Source of the DNA: an uncultured Haemophilus sp. | GTDB taxonomy: Bacteria; Pseudomonadota; Gammaproteobacteria; Enterobacterales; Pasteurellaceae | NCBI GenBank assembly: GCA_902481695.1 | Contig: CABSXY010000058.1 | Span: forward strand, 1-9,637 | Length of the DNA stretch: 9,637 nucleotides | Reading direction: 5' to 3' | Shown here: in pieces, positions 1 through 7,308 of the stretch | Layout: the number at the start of each line of letters is the position of its first letter | Position numbering within the stretch: position 1 is the first letter of the stretch | Notes under the pieces: generated by a model | What the model was told of the DNA's origin: nothing | Database searches by the model: none | The model's input: only the letters and a program-made list of their open reading frames with translations | Program-made: the position numbers and the translations under genes

Positions 1-302
1 ACACGGTTTGGATAAAGCGTCTCCAGTGTGCCATATTGCTCAGCTACTACATACGGCGAATGATTCGGTAACATCACGCCACCTGAGCCAACGCGCAGGG
101 TCTTCGTATTGGCTAGCGTATGCTGAATTAAAAGTGCGGTCGCAGAACTCACCAAATTTTTCATATTATGATGCTCAGCAATCCAATAGCGTTCAATGCC
201 GATGTTTTCAGCATGTTTTGCAAGATTGACCATAGACTCAACGGCTTGCAAATAAGTTTGCCCTTCCCGAACGGGGGCGAGATTAAGAATAGAGAGCTTC
301 AT
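1..302 (-). CDS. LLM-class flavin-dependent oxidoreductase (YhbW/MsnO8-like), N-terminal part only
   Basis: Reading the minus strand from the ATG at 302-300 gives 100 uninterrupted codons before the window edge, so the C-terminal two thirds or so are missing. The protein begins MKLSILNLAPVREGQ, has RYWIAEHHNM at about residues 43-52, and RVGSGGVMLPNHSP near residues 73-86. These are the hallmark N-terminal segments of bacterial luciferase-like monooxygenases, and they resemble E. coli YhbW (about 335 residues) as I remember it. Family members use reduced FMN, but the substrate is unknown here, so only the class is assigned. A GAGGAAAT Shine-Dalgarno-like stretch precedes the start, and a TATAAT box lies about 33 bp upstream. 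The gene is divergent from yheS. It carries an uptake sequence at 132-140, read in frame as Thr-Ala-Leu-Leu. Confidence 0.88.
   Translation of the reverse strand, partial: MKLSILNLAPVREGQTYLQAVESMVNLAKHAENIGIERYWIAEHHNMKNLVSSATALLIQHTLANTKTLRVGSGGVMLPNHSPYVVAEQYGTLETLYPNR
132..140 (+). repeat. DNA uptake sequence, inside the flavin oxidoreductase gene
   Basis: Exact AAGTGCGGT core of the Haemophilus-type uptake sequence, lying in the coding region of the minus-strand oxidoreductase gene. Confidence 0.9.
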
Positions 303-334
303 TTTATTTCCTCATAATTGATTTGTTGAGCGTC

Positions 335-340
335 ATTATA
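335..340 (-). promoter_or_regulatory. Probable -10 box for the flavin oxidoreductase gene
   Basis: On the minus strand a perfect TATAAT lies 33 bp upstream of the ATG at 302. The expected -35 region, about 17 bp further upstream, reads ATATTT and is poor, so the call rests on the -10 match and the position in a divergent gap. I see no equally convincing promoter for yheS in the same gap (303-441). Confidence 0.5.
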
Positions 341-441
341 CGTGTTTTTTCTGGCAGAAATATCGATAAAATTGGAATAGACTGTTCCGAGAAAAGGAAA
401 AATATTGCAAAATAAGCACAAATTCAGATGTATTCGAAAAA

Positions 442-2358
442 ATGATTGTATTTAATAATATTTCCCTAAAGCGCGGGCAAACCGAATTGCTCGAGAATGC
501 CACGGCAACCATTAATCCGAAACAAAAAGTCGGCTTGGTGGGGAAGAATGGTTGTGGTAAGTCTTCTCTTTTTGCCCTATTAAAAAAAGAATTAACGTCA
601 GAGGGCGGCGAGGTTACTTATCCATCCAACTGGCGGGTATCTTGGGTGAATCAAGAAACGCCTGCATTGGATATTCCCGCCATTGATTATGTGATTCAAG
701 GGGATCGCGAATATTGCCGTTTACAGCAGGAACTTAACGAAGCCAATGAGCGTAATGATGGTCATGCGATTGCGCGCATTCACGGGCAATTAGAAACCTT
801 GGATGCTTGGACGATCCAATCTCGCGCGGCTTCCTTATTACATGGTTTGGGCTTTAGCCAAGACGAAATCGCTCAACCGGTGAAATCCTTCTCCGGTGGT
901 TGGCGGATGCGTTTAAATTTGGCACAAGCATTACTTTGTCCATCGGATCTATTATTACTAGATGAGCCAACCAACCATTTGGATTTGGATGCGGTTATTT
1001 GGTTAGAACGTTGGTTACTACAATATCAAGGTACTTTGGTATTAATTTCCCACGACCGTGATTTTCTTGATCCAATTGTGACAAAAATCCTCCATATCGA
1101 AAATCAGAAGCTCAACGAATACACGGGCGATTATTCTTCCTTTGAAGTGCAACGGGCAACTAAACTGGCACAACAAACTGCCATGTATCGTCAACAACAA
1201 CAAAAGATCTCTCATTTACAAAAATATATCGACCGCTTTAAAGCCAAAGCGACCAAAGCCAAACAAGCACAAAGCCGCATGAAGGCCTTAGAGCGTATGG
1301 AACTGATTGCACCAGCTTATGTGGATAATCCTTTTACTTTTGAATTTCGTCCACCGCTATCTTTGCCGAATCCGTTGGTGATGATTGAACAGGCGAGCGC
1401 AGGTTATGGTAGCGGTGAAAGTGCGGTAGAAATTTTAAGTAAAATTAAGCTGAATTTAGTACCGGGGTCGCGCATCGGTTTGCTCGGGAAAAATGGTGCA
1501 GGGAAATCCACCTTAATTAAATTGTTAGCCGGCGAGCTCACAGCCCTTTCTGGTACAGTACAATTAGCTAAAGGCGTACAACTTGGCTATTTTGCTCAAC
1601 ATCAGCTTGATACGCTACGTGCAGACGAATCGGCCCTGTGGCATATGCAGAAACTCGCACCGGAACAAACGGAGCAACAGGTACGGGATTACCTCGGGAG
1701 TTTTGCATTTCATGGTGACAAAGTTAATCAAGCGGTGAAAGCCTTTTCCGGTGGGGAAAAAGCCCGTTTGGTGCTCGCTCTGATTGTTTGGCAACGACCA
1801 AACTTATTATTGCTTGACGAACCAACCAACCATTTGGATTTGGATATGCGTCAGGCATTAACCGAAGCGCTGGTGGATTACGAAGGCTCTTTGGTGGTGG
1901 TTTCTCACGATCGCCACTTACTACGTAATACCGTGGAAGAATTCTATTTGGTACACGATAAAAAAGTGGAAGAATTCAAAGGCGATTTAGAAGATTATCA
2001 AAAGTGGCTGACTGAACAAAATAGCGCACCAGAAAATAAATCCTCGGAGAAAAATGACGACAATGAAAATTCCATGCAAAACCGCAAGGAACAAAAACGT
2101 CGTGAGGCCGAACTTCGCCAACAAACCGCACCTCTTCGTAAACAAATCTCTCAATTGGAGGAAAAAATGAATAAACATTCCTCCAAACTTGCGGAGATTG
2201 AAAACCAATTGGCAGATTCCGAACTATACAGCGCAGAAAATAAAGAAAAATTGACCGCACTTTTGGCGCAACAAGTAGAGGTGAAGAAAGCCTTGGAAGA
2301 AGTCGAAATGGATTGGTTAGCAGCCCAGGAAGAATTGGAAACAATGCTACAAGCATAG
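442..2358 (+). CDS. yheS: ABC-F family ribosome-associated ATPase YheS
   Basis: This 638-residue protein has two ABC ATPase domains and no membrane segments, the architecture of ABC-F translation factors, and matches E. coli YheS (about 637 residues) nearly end to end. Domain 1 has Walker A GKNGCGKS (34-41), signature SGGWR (151-155), Walker B ending D174-E175 and switch His204. Domain 2 has Walker A GKNGAGKS (349-356), signature SGGEK (436-440), D459-E460 and His489. All catalytic positions are intact. The basic linker between the domains (roughly 235-320) corresponds to the P-site tRNA-interaction motif. A charged, probably coiled-coil tail rich in Glu, Lys and Gln follows from about residue 540. 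ABC-F proteins bind the ribosomal E site and relieve stalled translation; YheS has been linked to arrest-prone nascent chains, but its native targets are less clear. The ATG start matches the family N-terminus (MIVF) but lacks an obvious Shine-Dalgarno. It heads the cluster, 9 bp before yrdD, and contains two uptake sequences. Confidence 0.95.
   Translation: MIVFNNISLKRGQTELLENATATINPKQKVGLVGKNGCGKSSLFALLKKELTSEGGEVTYPSNWRVSWVNQETPALDIPAIDYVIQGDREYCRLQQELNEANERNDGHAIARIHGQLETLDAWTIQSRAASLLHGLGFSQDEIAQPVKSFSGGWRMRLNLAQALLCPSDLLLLDEPTNHLDLDAVIWLERWLLQYQGTLVLISHDRDFLDPIVTKILHIENQKLNEYTGDYSSFEVQRATKLAQQTAMYRQQQQKISHLQKYIDRFKAKATKAKQAQSRMKALERMELIAPAYVDNPFTFEFRPPLSLPNPLVMIEQASAGYGSGESAVEILSKIKLNLVPGSRIGLLGKNGAGKSTLIKLLAGELTALSGTVQLAKGVQLGYFAQHQLDTLRADESALWHMQKLAPEQTEQQVRDYLGSFAFHGDKVNQAVKAFSGGEKARLVLALIVWQRPNLLLLDEPTNHLDLDMRQALTEALVDYEGSLVVVSHDRHLLRNTVEEFYLVHDKKVEEFKGDLEDYQKWLTEQNSAPENKSSEKNDDNENSMQNRKEQKRREAELRQQTAPLRKQISQLEEKMNKHSSKLAEIENQLADSELYSAENKEKLTALLAQQVEVKKALEEVEMDWLAAQEELETMLQA
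1419..1427 (+). repeat. DNA uptake sequence, inside yheS
   Basis: Exact AAGTGCGGT, read in yheS as part of Glu-Ser-Ala-Val, just before the second ATPase domain, where E. coli YheS appears shorter. Confidence 0.9.
2254..2262 (-). repeat. DNA uptake sequence, inside the yheS tail
   Basis: Exact core on the minus strand (ACCGCACTT on plus), in the codons for Leu-Thr-Ala-Leu-Leu of the C-terminal charged tail of YheS. Confidence 0.9.
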
Positions 2359-2367
2359 GGACAGCGT

Positions 2368-2910
2368 ATGAGTCAAAGCCTTTTCCAACACACAAAACAC
2401 GAAGAATATTGCCCACAATGCGGCGCGCCTTTGCAAATGAAACAGGGGAAAAAGGGGCTGTTTTTAGGTTGTTCGGCATATCCTGCCTGTGATTATTTGC
2501 GCCCCTTGCATAAGGTGGAACATAAGGTGTTGAAAGAGCTTGATGAAACCTGCCCGCAATGTGGCAATCCACTCCAACTCAAACAAGGGGCCTTTGGGAT
2601 GTTTATTGGATGCAGTCATTATCCCGATTGTGATTTTGTGGTACATGAGCAACAGGATGAAGAACAATCTATTGACTGCCCAGAATGTCATAAAGGGCAT
2701 TTGGTTGCCCGCCGTGGAAGACAAGGGAAAATCTTTTATGGCTGTGATAACTTTCCCTATTGCAAATTTTCCTTACCGGCAAAACCCTATGCCATGCCTT
2801 GTCCACAATGCCATTTCCCACTAGCGCTATTAAAAAGTGAAAATGCCGAACAGCAAGTATGGCAATGTGTGAATAAAGGCTGTCGACATATTTTTGAGAA
2901 CGAAAAATGA
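2368..2910 (+). CDS. yrdD: Orphan topoisomerase I-type zinc-ribbon protein (YrdD family)
   Basis: This 180-residue protein is almost entirely zinc ribbons of the type at the C-terminus of bacterial DNA topoisomerase I, without any topoisomerase catalytic domain. Four Cys4 modules are visible: C15/C18/C35/C41, C62/C65/C82/C88, C104/C107/C126/C132 and C145/C148/C167/C172. The first three share the CPxC...GCxxxPxC pattern; the last is divergent (CPQC...CVNKGC). In topoisomerase I such ribbons bind single-stranded DNA, so nucleic-acid binding is likely, but the role of the stand-alone protein is not established. E. coli has a similar gene, yrdD, also directly upstream of tsaC and aroE, which supports the name. 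The ATG lies 9 bp after the yheS stop with an AGGGA motif overlapping that stop. The stop overlaps the tsaC start (ATGA). Some databases label such proteins 'DNA topoisomerase', which overstates the evidence. Confidence 0.9.
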   Translation: MSQSLFQHTKHEEYCPQCGAPLQMKQGKKGLFLGCSAYPACDYLRPLHKVEHKVLKELDETCPQCGNPLQLKQGAFGMFIGCSHYPDCDFVVHEQQDEEQSIDCPECHKGHLVARRGRQGKIFYGCDNFPYCKFSLPAKPYAMPCPQCHFPLALLKSENAEQQVWQCVNKGCRHIFENEK

Positions 2911-3458
2911 ATGTACAACAAATTGCCGCCCGTTTAATGCAAGACGAAGTCGTTGCCTATCCTACTGAGGCGGTATTCGGTTTAGGCTGTAATCCGCTAA
3001 GTGAAAGTGCGATCAGAAAATTGCTTGATTTAAAACAGCGTCCAATTGAAAAAGGCCTTATTTTAGTCGCGCCGAGCTTGCATTTTTTGCAACCTTTTGT
3101 TGATTTTTCCCGTTTATCTGACGAACAGCTTGCTCGCTTACAGGCACAATATGAACATCCGATCACCTGGGTAGTGCCTGCAAAGGCAGAAGTTCCATAT
3201 TTCCTGACCGGGCAATTTAATAGCATTGCAGTGCGTTTATGTACTCATCCTGTCGTCAAAGCCTTATGCGAAAAAACAGGCTTAGCCCTCACCTCGACCA
3301 GCGCGAACTTAACTGGTTTACCACCTTGCCGTAGCGCAGATGCCGTGCGTTCCCAATTTGGGGCAGATTTCCCCGTGCTTGATGAAGTGGTTGGTCAAGC
3401 ACAAAATCCATCGGAAATTCGCGATTTGCTCACAAACCAACTTTTCAGACAAGGATAA
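2907..3458 (+). CDS. tsaC: Threonylcarbamoyl-AMP synthase TsaC (Sua5/YrdC domain)
   Basis: This 183-residue protein is a single YrdC/Sua5 domain of the usual short bacterial TsaC length. It makes L-threonylcarbamoyl-AMP from threonine, bicarbonate and ATP. That is the first step of the t6A37 modification of ANN-decoding tRNAs, completed by TsaD, TsaB and TsaE in the cytoplasm. Recognisable motifs are AYPTEAVFGLGC (17-28), the KxR element K43/R45, and STSAN with S132/N134, which form the nucleotide and threonine site. It lacks the extra C-terminal Sua5 domain of the longer form. The ATG overlaps the yrdD stop as ATGA, which suggests translational coupling, and GAGAA lies a few bases upstream. 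A near-match to the uptake sequence (AAGTGCGAT, one mismatch) occurs at 3005-3013. The order yrdD-tsaC-aroE is the same as in E. coli. Confidence 0.95.
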   Translation: MNVQQIAARLMQDEVVAYPTEAVFGLGCNPLSESAIRKLLDLKQRPIEKGLILVAPSLHFLQPFVDFSRLSDEQLARLQAQYEHPITWVVPAKAEVPYFLTGQFNSIAVRLCTHPVVKALCEKTGLALTSTSANLTGLPPCRSADAVRSQFGADFPVLDEVVGQAQNPSEIRDLLTNQLFRQG

Positions 3459-3461
3459 AAT

Positions 3462-4280
3462 ATGCAGCACTATGCCGTTTGGGGCAATCCGATAGCCCAA
3501 AGTAAATCCCCGTTGATTCATCGCTTATTTGCCAAGCAAACCCAGCAAACGATGGAATATGTTGCCAAATTAGGTGATATTGAGGGTTTTGAGCAGCAAT
3601 TAAAAGTCTTTTTTGCTGAAGGAGCGCAAGGTTGCAATATCACCGCACCATTTAAAGAACGCGCCTATGCACTCGCTGAGGAACATAGCGAACGGGCGAA
3701 ACTGGCTGAAGCCTGTAATACACTAAAAAAATTATCTAACGGCAAACTCTATGCTGACAATACCGATGGCATTGGTTTAGTGACGGATTTACAACGCTTA
3801 GGTTGGATTCAACCACAACAACGCATTTTAATTTTAGGTGCCGGTGGAGCAACCAAAGGGGTATTACTGCCTTTATTGGAAGCTCAACAGCAGATTGTCT
3901 TGGCTAACCGCACCCTAGAAAAGGCGCAACAACTGGCAGATAAGTTCAAGCCTTACGGCACAATTGAAGCTTTTGCGATGGATGCAATTCCCGCGCAAAC
4001 CTATGATTTAGTGATTAATGCAACTTCAGCCGGATTAAGCGGGCATACCGCCGCCGTTGATGCCTCAATCTTATCATTAGCCCGAGCTTGCTATGACATG
4101 CAATATGCCAAAGGTAGTGACACGCCTTTTATTGCCTATTGTAAATCCTTGGGTCTGAATAATGTCAGCGATGGTTTTGGTATGCTGGTGGCGCAAGCCG
4201 CCCATTCATTCCATTTGTGGCGCGGGGTAATGCCTGATTTTATCACTATCTATGAACAACTCAAAAAGGATATGGTATGA
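3462..4280 (+). CDS. aroE: Shikimate dehydrogenase (NADP+)
   Basis: This 272-residue protein has the standard length for AroE, which reduces 3-dehydroshikimate to shikimate with NADPH in the chorismate pathway. The shikimate-binding SKSP motif is at 14-17. The catalytic lysine is K65 in NITAPFKE, and its partner aspartate is D102 in NTDG. The nucleotide-binding loop GAGGATKG covers 126-133, and the NRT motif at 149-151 is the one that selects NADPH in this family. The ATSAG motif and the C-terminal DGFGMLVAQAA segment are also present, so the enzyme appears intact. The start is 3 bp after the tsaC stop, with AAGGA overlapping the end of tsaC. The stop overlaps the tag start (ATGA). Expression is therefore probably as part of the yheS-to-tag operon; I see no internal promoter or attenuator. 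Confidence 0.97.
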   Translation: MQHYAVWGNPIAQSKSPLIHRLFAKQTQQTMEYVAKLGDIEGFEQQLKVFFAEGAQGCNITAPFKERAYALAEEHSERAKLAEACNTLKKLSNGKLYADNTDGIGLVTDLQRLGWIQPQQRILILGAGGATKGVLLPLLEAQQQIVLANRTLEKAQQLADKFKPYGTIEAFAMDAIPAQTYDLVINATSAGLSGHTAAVDASILSLARACYDMQYAKGSDTPFIAYCKSLGLNNVSDGFGMLVAQAAHSFHLWRGVMPDFITIYEQLKKDMV

Positions 4281-4834
4281 GTACAAATACGAGATGCCCT
4301 TGGGTAGGTAAACTTCCGATTTATATCGACTATCACGATAAAGAATGGGGTAAGCCACAATTTGACAGTCAAAAGCTGTTTGAGAAAATCTGTTTAGAAG
4401 GGCAACAGGCAGGGCTTTCTTGGATTACTGTATTGAAAAAACGTGAAGCCTATCGGGCTGCGTTCCATCAATTTGATCCTGCCAAAATCGCGCAAATGAC
4501 CGAACAGGATATTGATCGTTGTATGGAAAATACCGGACTTATTCGCCATCGAGCAAAACTGGAAGCCATTGTGAAAAATGCCAAAGCCTATTTAGCTATG
4601 GAAAAGTGCGGTGAAAATTTCAGTGATTTTGTGTGGTCGTTCGTGAATCATCAACCGATTATCAATGATGTACCCGATATTTCTGTGGTACCCGCCAGAA
4701 CTGAAACCTCAAAAGCAATGTCAAAAGCGTTGAAAAAGCGTGGTTTTGTTTTTGTTGGCGAAACGACATGCTATGCCTTTATGCAATCGGTGGGATTAGT
4801 CAACGACCATATAAATGGCTGTTGTTGTAAATGA
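4277..4834 (+). CDS. tag: DNA-3-methyladenine glycosylase I (constitutive Tag type)
   Basis: This 185-residue protein is a full-length Tag, a base-excision-repair glycosylase of the helix-hairpin-helix superfamily that removes 3-methyladenine from alkylated DNA. It starts with the family signature RCPWVG and DYHDKEWG. The residues equivalent to the E. coli Tag zinc snap are visible: C7 and H20 at the N-terminus, H178 and C182 at the C-terminus (VNDHINGC). The base-recognition segment LEGQQAGLSW with E41 and W49 is intact. The protein ends CCCK, so two extra cysteines follow the zinc ligand. The ATG overlaps the aroE stop (ATGA), with AAGGA 6 bp upstream. Codons around 4604-4612 contain an uptake sequence, read as Lys-Cys-Gly. 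No terminator hairpin follows, so readthrough into lptD is possible. Confidence 0.96.
   Translation: MSTNTRCPWVGKLPIYIDYHDKEWGKPQFDSQKLFEKICLEGQQAGLSWITVLKKREAYRAAFHQFDPAKIAQMTEQDIDRCMENTGLIRHRAKLEAIVKNAKAYLAMEKCGENFSDFVWSFVNHQPIINDVPDISVVPARTETSKAMSKALKKRGFVFVGETTCYAFMQSVGLVNDHINGCCCK
4604..4612 (+). repeat. DNA uptake sequence, inside tag
   Basis: Exact AAGTGCGGT, followed by GAAAATTT, which fits the AT-rich flank usual for extended uptake sequences. Confidence 0.9.
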
Positions 4835-4848
4835 TGTTCCAGTATAAT
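4819..4848 (+). promoter_or_regulatory. Likely sigma-70 promoter for lptD, overlapping the end of tag
   Basis: A perfect TATAAT lies at 4843-4848, in the 46-bp gap between tag and lptD and 32 bp before the lptD ATG. Upstream candidates for the -35 are CTGTTG (4819-4824, 18-bp spacing) and TTGTTG (4822-4827, 15-bp spacing), both inside the last tag codons. In E. coli lptD is under sigma-E control; I do not see an obvious sigma-E-type element here. Confidence 0.5.
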
Positions 4849-4880
4849 CCCCCTAATTTCATCTGAATAAGAGCTGAATT

Positions 4881-7223
4881 ATGAATAAAAAATATACCTT
4901 AATTTCAATCTCAATTCTGACTGTACTTTATAGTCAACAAAGTTTGGCCGATCTGCATGCTCAATGTTTACTCGGCGTGCCTCACTTTACTGGGGAAGTC
5001 GTGAAAGGTGATGTCAATAATTTGCCAGTTTATATTGAAGCAGATAAAGCAGAGATTAATCAGCCAACTCAGGCGATTTATCAAGGCAATGTGGATTTGA
5101 AACAAGGAAACCGCCATTTAGTTGGTAATTCAGTTGAAGTTAAACAAACAGGTGAAGTCAAACAAGTTCAGCGTTGGGCTTATTTACGTGGTGGATTTGA
5201 TTATAAAGACAACCAAATCAATCTATTAGGGAATGATGCGAGCTTTAATTTAGATAGCAAAAACGGTAACGTAACCGATGCAGACTACCAACTTGTAGGA
5301 CGTCAAGGTCGCGGTAAAGCACAAGAAATTGAGTTAGGTGATAATTACCGTTTAATGAAAAATGCGACATTTACCTCTTGTTTACCCGATGATAATGCTT
5401 GGGCGGTAGACGCCTCTGAGATTCGTCAGCACATCAAAGAAGAATATGCTGAATTTTGGCATGCGCGTTTTAAAGTATTAGGTGTGCCAGTATTCTATAC
5501 CCCTTATCTGCAATTACCGATTGGTGATCGCCGCCGTTCAGGTTTATTAATGCCAACAGTCGGCCATTCTAGTCGTGATGGTTATTGGTATAAACAACCA
5601 ATTTATTGGAATATTGCACCCAATTACGATGCCACAATTGCACCAAAATATATGTCTCGCCGTGGCTGGCAATTAAATGGGGAGTTCCGTTATTTAACAC
5701 CTGTTGGTGAAGGTAAACTTGCTGGCGAATATTTAGGACGTGATCGCTACGATGAATACATTAGCGATAGTCGTAAACGTCACTTATTCTATTGGAATCA
5801 CAGTTCTTCTTTTCTTGAAAACTGGCGTTTAAACATTGATTACACCAAAGTCAGTGACAAACAATATTTCACCGATTTTGATTCTGATTATGGTAGCAGT
5901 ACTGATGGTTATGCGAATCAATATGCGCGTATTGCTTACTATCAACCAAACTATAATTTGGCCATTTCAGCGCGCCAGTTCCAAATTTTTGACGAAGTCG
6001 ATATCGGTCCTTATCGAGCCATGCCACAAATCGATTTTAATTATTATAGAAACGATTTAGCGAACGGTTGGTTAGATTTTAAATTATTCTCACAAGCTGC
6101 GCGTTTTGATAATGACAGCGCATTAATGCCAACGGCTTGGCGTTTCCATACTGAACCGAGTTTGACGACAGCAATGTCAAATAAATACGGAAACTTGAAC
6201 ATTGAAACCAAACTTTATGCAACGCATTACAATCAGAAGAAAGGCTCTTCTTCTGCTGCAGAAGAAATACAAAAATCAGTAAATCGTGTATTGCCACAAT
6301 TAAAAGTAGATTTACAAACAGTTTTAGCCACCAACAAAACTTTATTTGATGGCTATACACAAACACTGGAACCACGCGCACAATACTTATATCGACCATA
6401 TAAGGATCAAAGCAATATTGGCTCTAAGTTAGTTAATGACTATCTTGGTTTTGGTTATGATTCCGCTTTAGTTCAGCAAGATTATTATTCATTATTCCGC
6501 GATCGTCGTTATAGTGGTTTAGACCGTATTTCATCTGCAAATCAGGTGACTGTTGGGGGGACAACGCGTTTTTATGATAAGAATGCTGATGAACGTTTTA
6601 ATTTCTCAGCAGGGCAAATTTATTATTTAACCGCCTCCAGAATTGATGATAATCCAAATAATCGTACGCCAAAATCCTCTTCTTCTTGGGCCTTGGAGTC
6701 TAACTGGAAAATTAGCGATAAATGGAATTGGCGCGGTAGCTACCAATACGATACATTGCTAGATAAAGCCTCATTGGTGAATAGCAGTTTGGAATTTAAC
6801 CCGATGAAGAACAATCTGATTCAGTTAAATTATCGTTACGCAAGTAAAGAGTATATCAACCAAAACTTGGGGGCTTCCGCAAACCGTTATCAACAAGACA
6901 TTAAACAGGTCGGTGTCGTTGCTGCATGGGAAGTATCGGATAACTGGGCGCTTGTTGGAAAATACTATCAAGATATTGCATTGAAAAAACCAGTTGAGCA
7001 ATATGTGGGGGTGCAATATAACTCGTGCTGTTGGTCTGTTGGTGTAGGGGCGAGACGTTATGTGACCAGTCGCCAGAATCAACGTGACGCTCAAGTAATT
7101 TATGACAACAGCGTTGGTGTCACCTTTGAATTACGTGGCTTAGGTGAAAATGATCACCAAAGTGGTATTGAAGACATGCTGAAGAAAGGTAAACTTCCTT
7201 ATATTCAGGCGTTTAGCTTATAA
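4881..7223 (+). CDS. lptD: LPS-assembly protein LptD (outer-membrane LPS/LOS translocon)
   Basis: This 780-residue protein is the size of E. coli LptD (784). A Sec signal peptide covers residues 1-23, with a Lys-rich start, a hydrophobic core and SLA as the likely cleavage site before DLHAQC. An LptA-like periplasmic domain (about 50-160, starting YIEADKAEI) receives LPS or LOS from the LptA bridge. The rest, rich in alternating aromatic strands, is the large beta-barrel that is plugged by the lipoprotein LptE. Four cysteines sit exactly as in E. coli LptD: C29, C167 and the adjacent pair C716-C717. In E. coli these form the two long-range disulfides, 1-3 and 2-4, needed for function, so the DsbA/DsbC-dependent maturation probably applies. 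AAGAG at 4869-4873 is the ribosome-binding site. Unlike E. coli, no surA or pdxA follows; the gene converges on xerC and ends at a strong terminator. There is no uptake sequence in its 2.3 kb. Confidence 0.97.
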   Translation: MNKKYTLISISILTVLYSQQSLADLHAQCLLGVPHFTGEVVKGDVNNLPVYIEADKAEINQPTQAIYQGNVDLKQGNRHLVGNSVEVKQTGEVKQVQRWAYLRGGFDYKDNQINLLGNDASFNLDSKNGNVTDADYQLVGRQGRGKAQEIELGDNYRLMKNATFTSCLPDDNAWAVDASEIRQHIKEEYAEFWHARFKVLGVPVFYTPYLQLPIGDRRRSGLLMPTVGHSSRDGYWYKQPIYWNIAPNYDATIAPKYMSRRGWQLNGEFRYLTPVGEGKLAGEYLGRDRYDEYISDSRKRHLFYWNHSSSFLENWRLNIDYTKVSDKQYFTDFDSDYGSSTDGYANQYARIAYYQPNYNLAISARQFQIFDEVDIGPYRAMPQIDFNYYRNDLANGWLDFKLFSQAARFDNDSALMPTAWRFHTEPSLTTAMSNKYGNLNIETKLYATHYNQKKGSSSAAEEIQKSVNRVLPQLKVDLQTVLATNKTLFDGYTQTLEPRAQYLYRPYKDQSNIGSKLVNDYLGFGYDSALVQQDYYSLFRDRRYSGLDRISSANQVTVGGTTRFYDKNADERFNFSAGQIYYLTASRIDDNPNNRTPKSSSSWALESNWKISDKWNWRGSYQYDTLLDKASLVNSSLEFNPMKNNLIQLNYRYASKEYINQNLGASANRYQQDIKQVGVVAAWEVSDNWALVGKYYQDIALKKPVEQYVGVQYNSCCWSVGVGARRYVTSRQNQRDAQVIYDNSVGVTFELRGLGENDHQSGIEDMLKKGKLPYIQAFSL

Positions 7224-7233
7224 TTGAATGAAT

Positions 7234-7260
7234 AAAAGGCTACCGAAAGGTAGCCTTTTT
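7234..7260 (+). terminator. Intrinsic terminator after lptD, probably bidirectional
   Basis: An 11-bp perfect stem pairs AAAAGGCTACC (7234-7244) with GGTAGCCTTTT (7249-7259) around a GAAA tetraloop, followed by a T-rich run (TTTTTGTTT). It begins 10 bp after the lptD stop. Read on the minus strand the same stem ends in CCTTTTATT, so it could also stop transcripts leaving xerC. Confidence 0.9.
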
Positions 7261-7266
7261 GTTTAG

Positions 7267-7275
7267 AAGTGCGGT
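7267..7275 (+). repeat. DNA uptake sequence, left arm of the intergenic inverted pair
   Basis: Exact AAGTGCGGT; pairs with the copy at 7297-7305 to form the hairpin between lptD and xerC. Confidence 0.92.
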
Positions 7276-7296
7276 TAAAAAAGACGAGGATTTTTG

Positions 7297-7305
7297 ACCG
7301 CACTT
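7297..7305 (-). repeat. DNA uptake sequence, right arm of the intergenic inverted pair
   Basis: Exact core on the minus strand, 21 bp from its partner at 7267-7275 and 3 bp beyond the xerC stop. Confidence 0.92.
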
Positions 7306-7308
7306 TGT

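Noticed and set aside
8..229. Plus-strand open frame of 73 codons at the left edge
   Set aside because: The minus strand encodes a clearly recognisable flavin oxidoreductase over the same bases.
374..388. Imperfect inverted repeat GGAATAGACTGTTCC in the oxidoreductase-yheS gap as an operator
   Set aside because: Only five of six arm positions pair and no known regulator site fits. Such repeats are common by chance.
1976..2572. Long open frame of 198 codons on the minus strand
   Set aside because: It lies antisense to the conserved tail of yheS and start of yrdD, resembles no family I know, and has an unlikely composition. It is a shadow of the plus-strand genes.
3005..3013. AAGTGCGAT in tsaC as an eighth uptake sequence
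   Set aside because: One mismatch in the core (A for G at position 8). It may be a degenerate relic but does not qualify as an exact copy.
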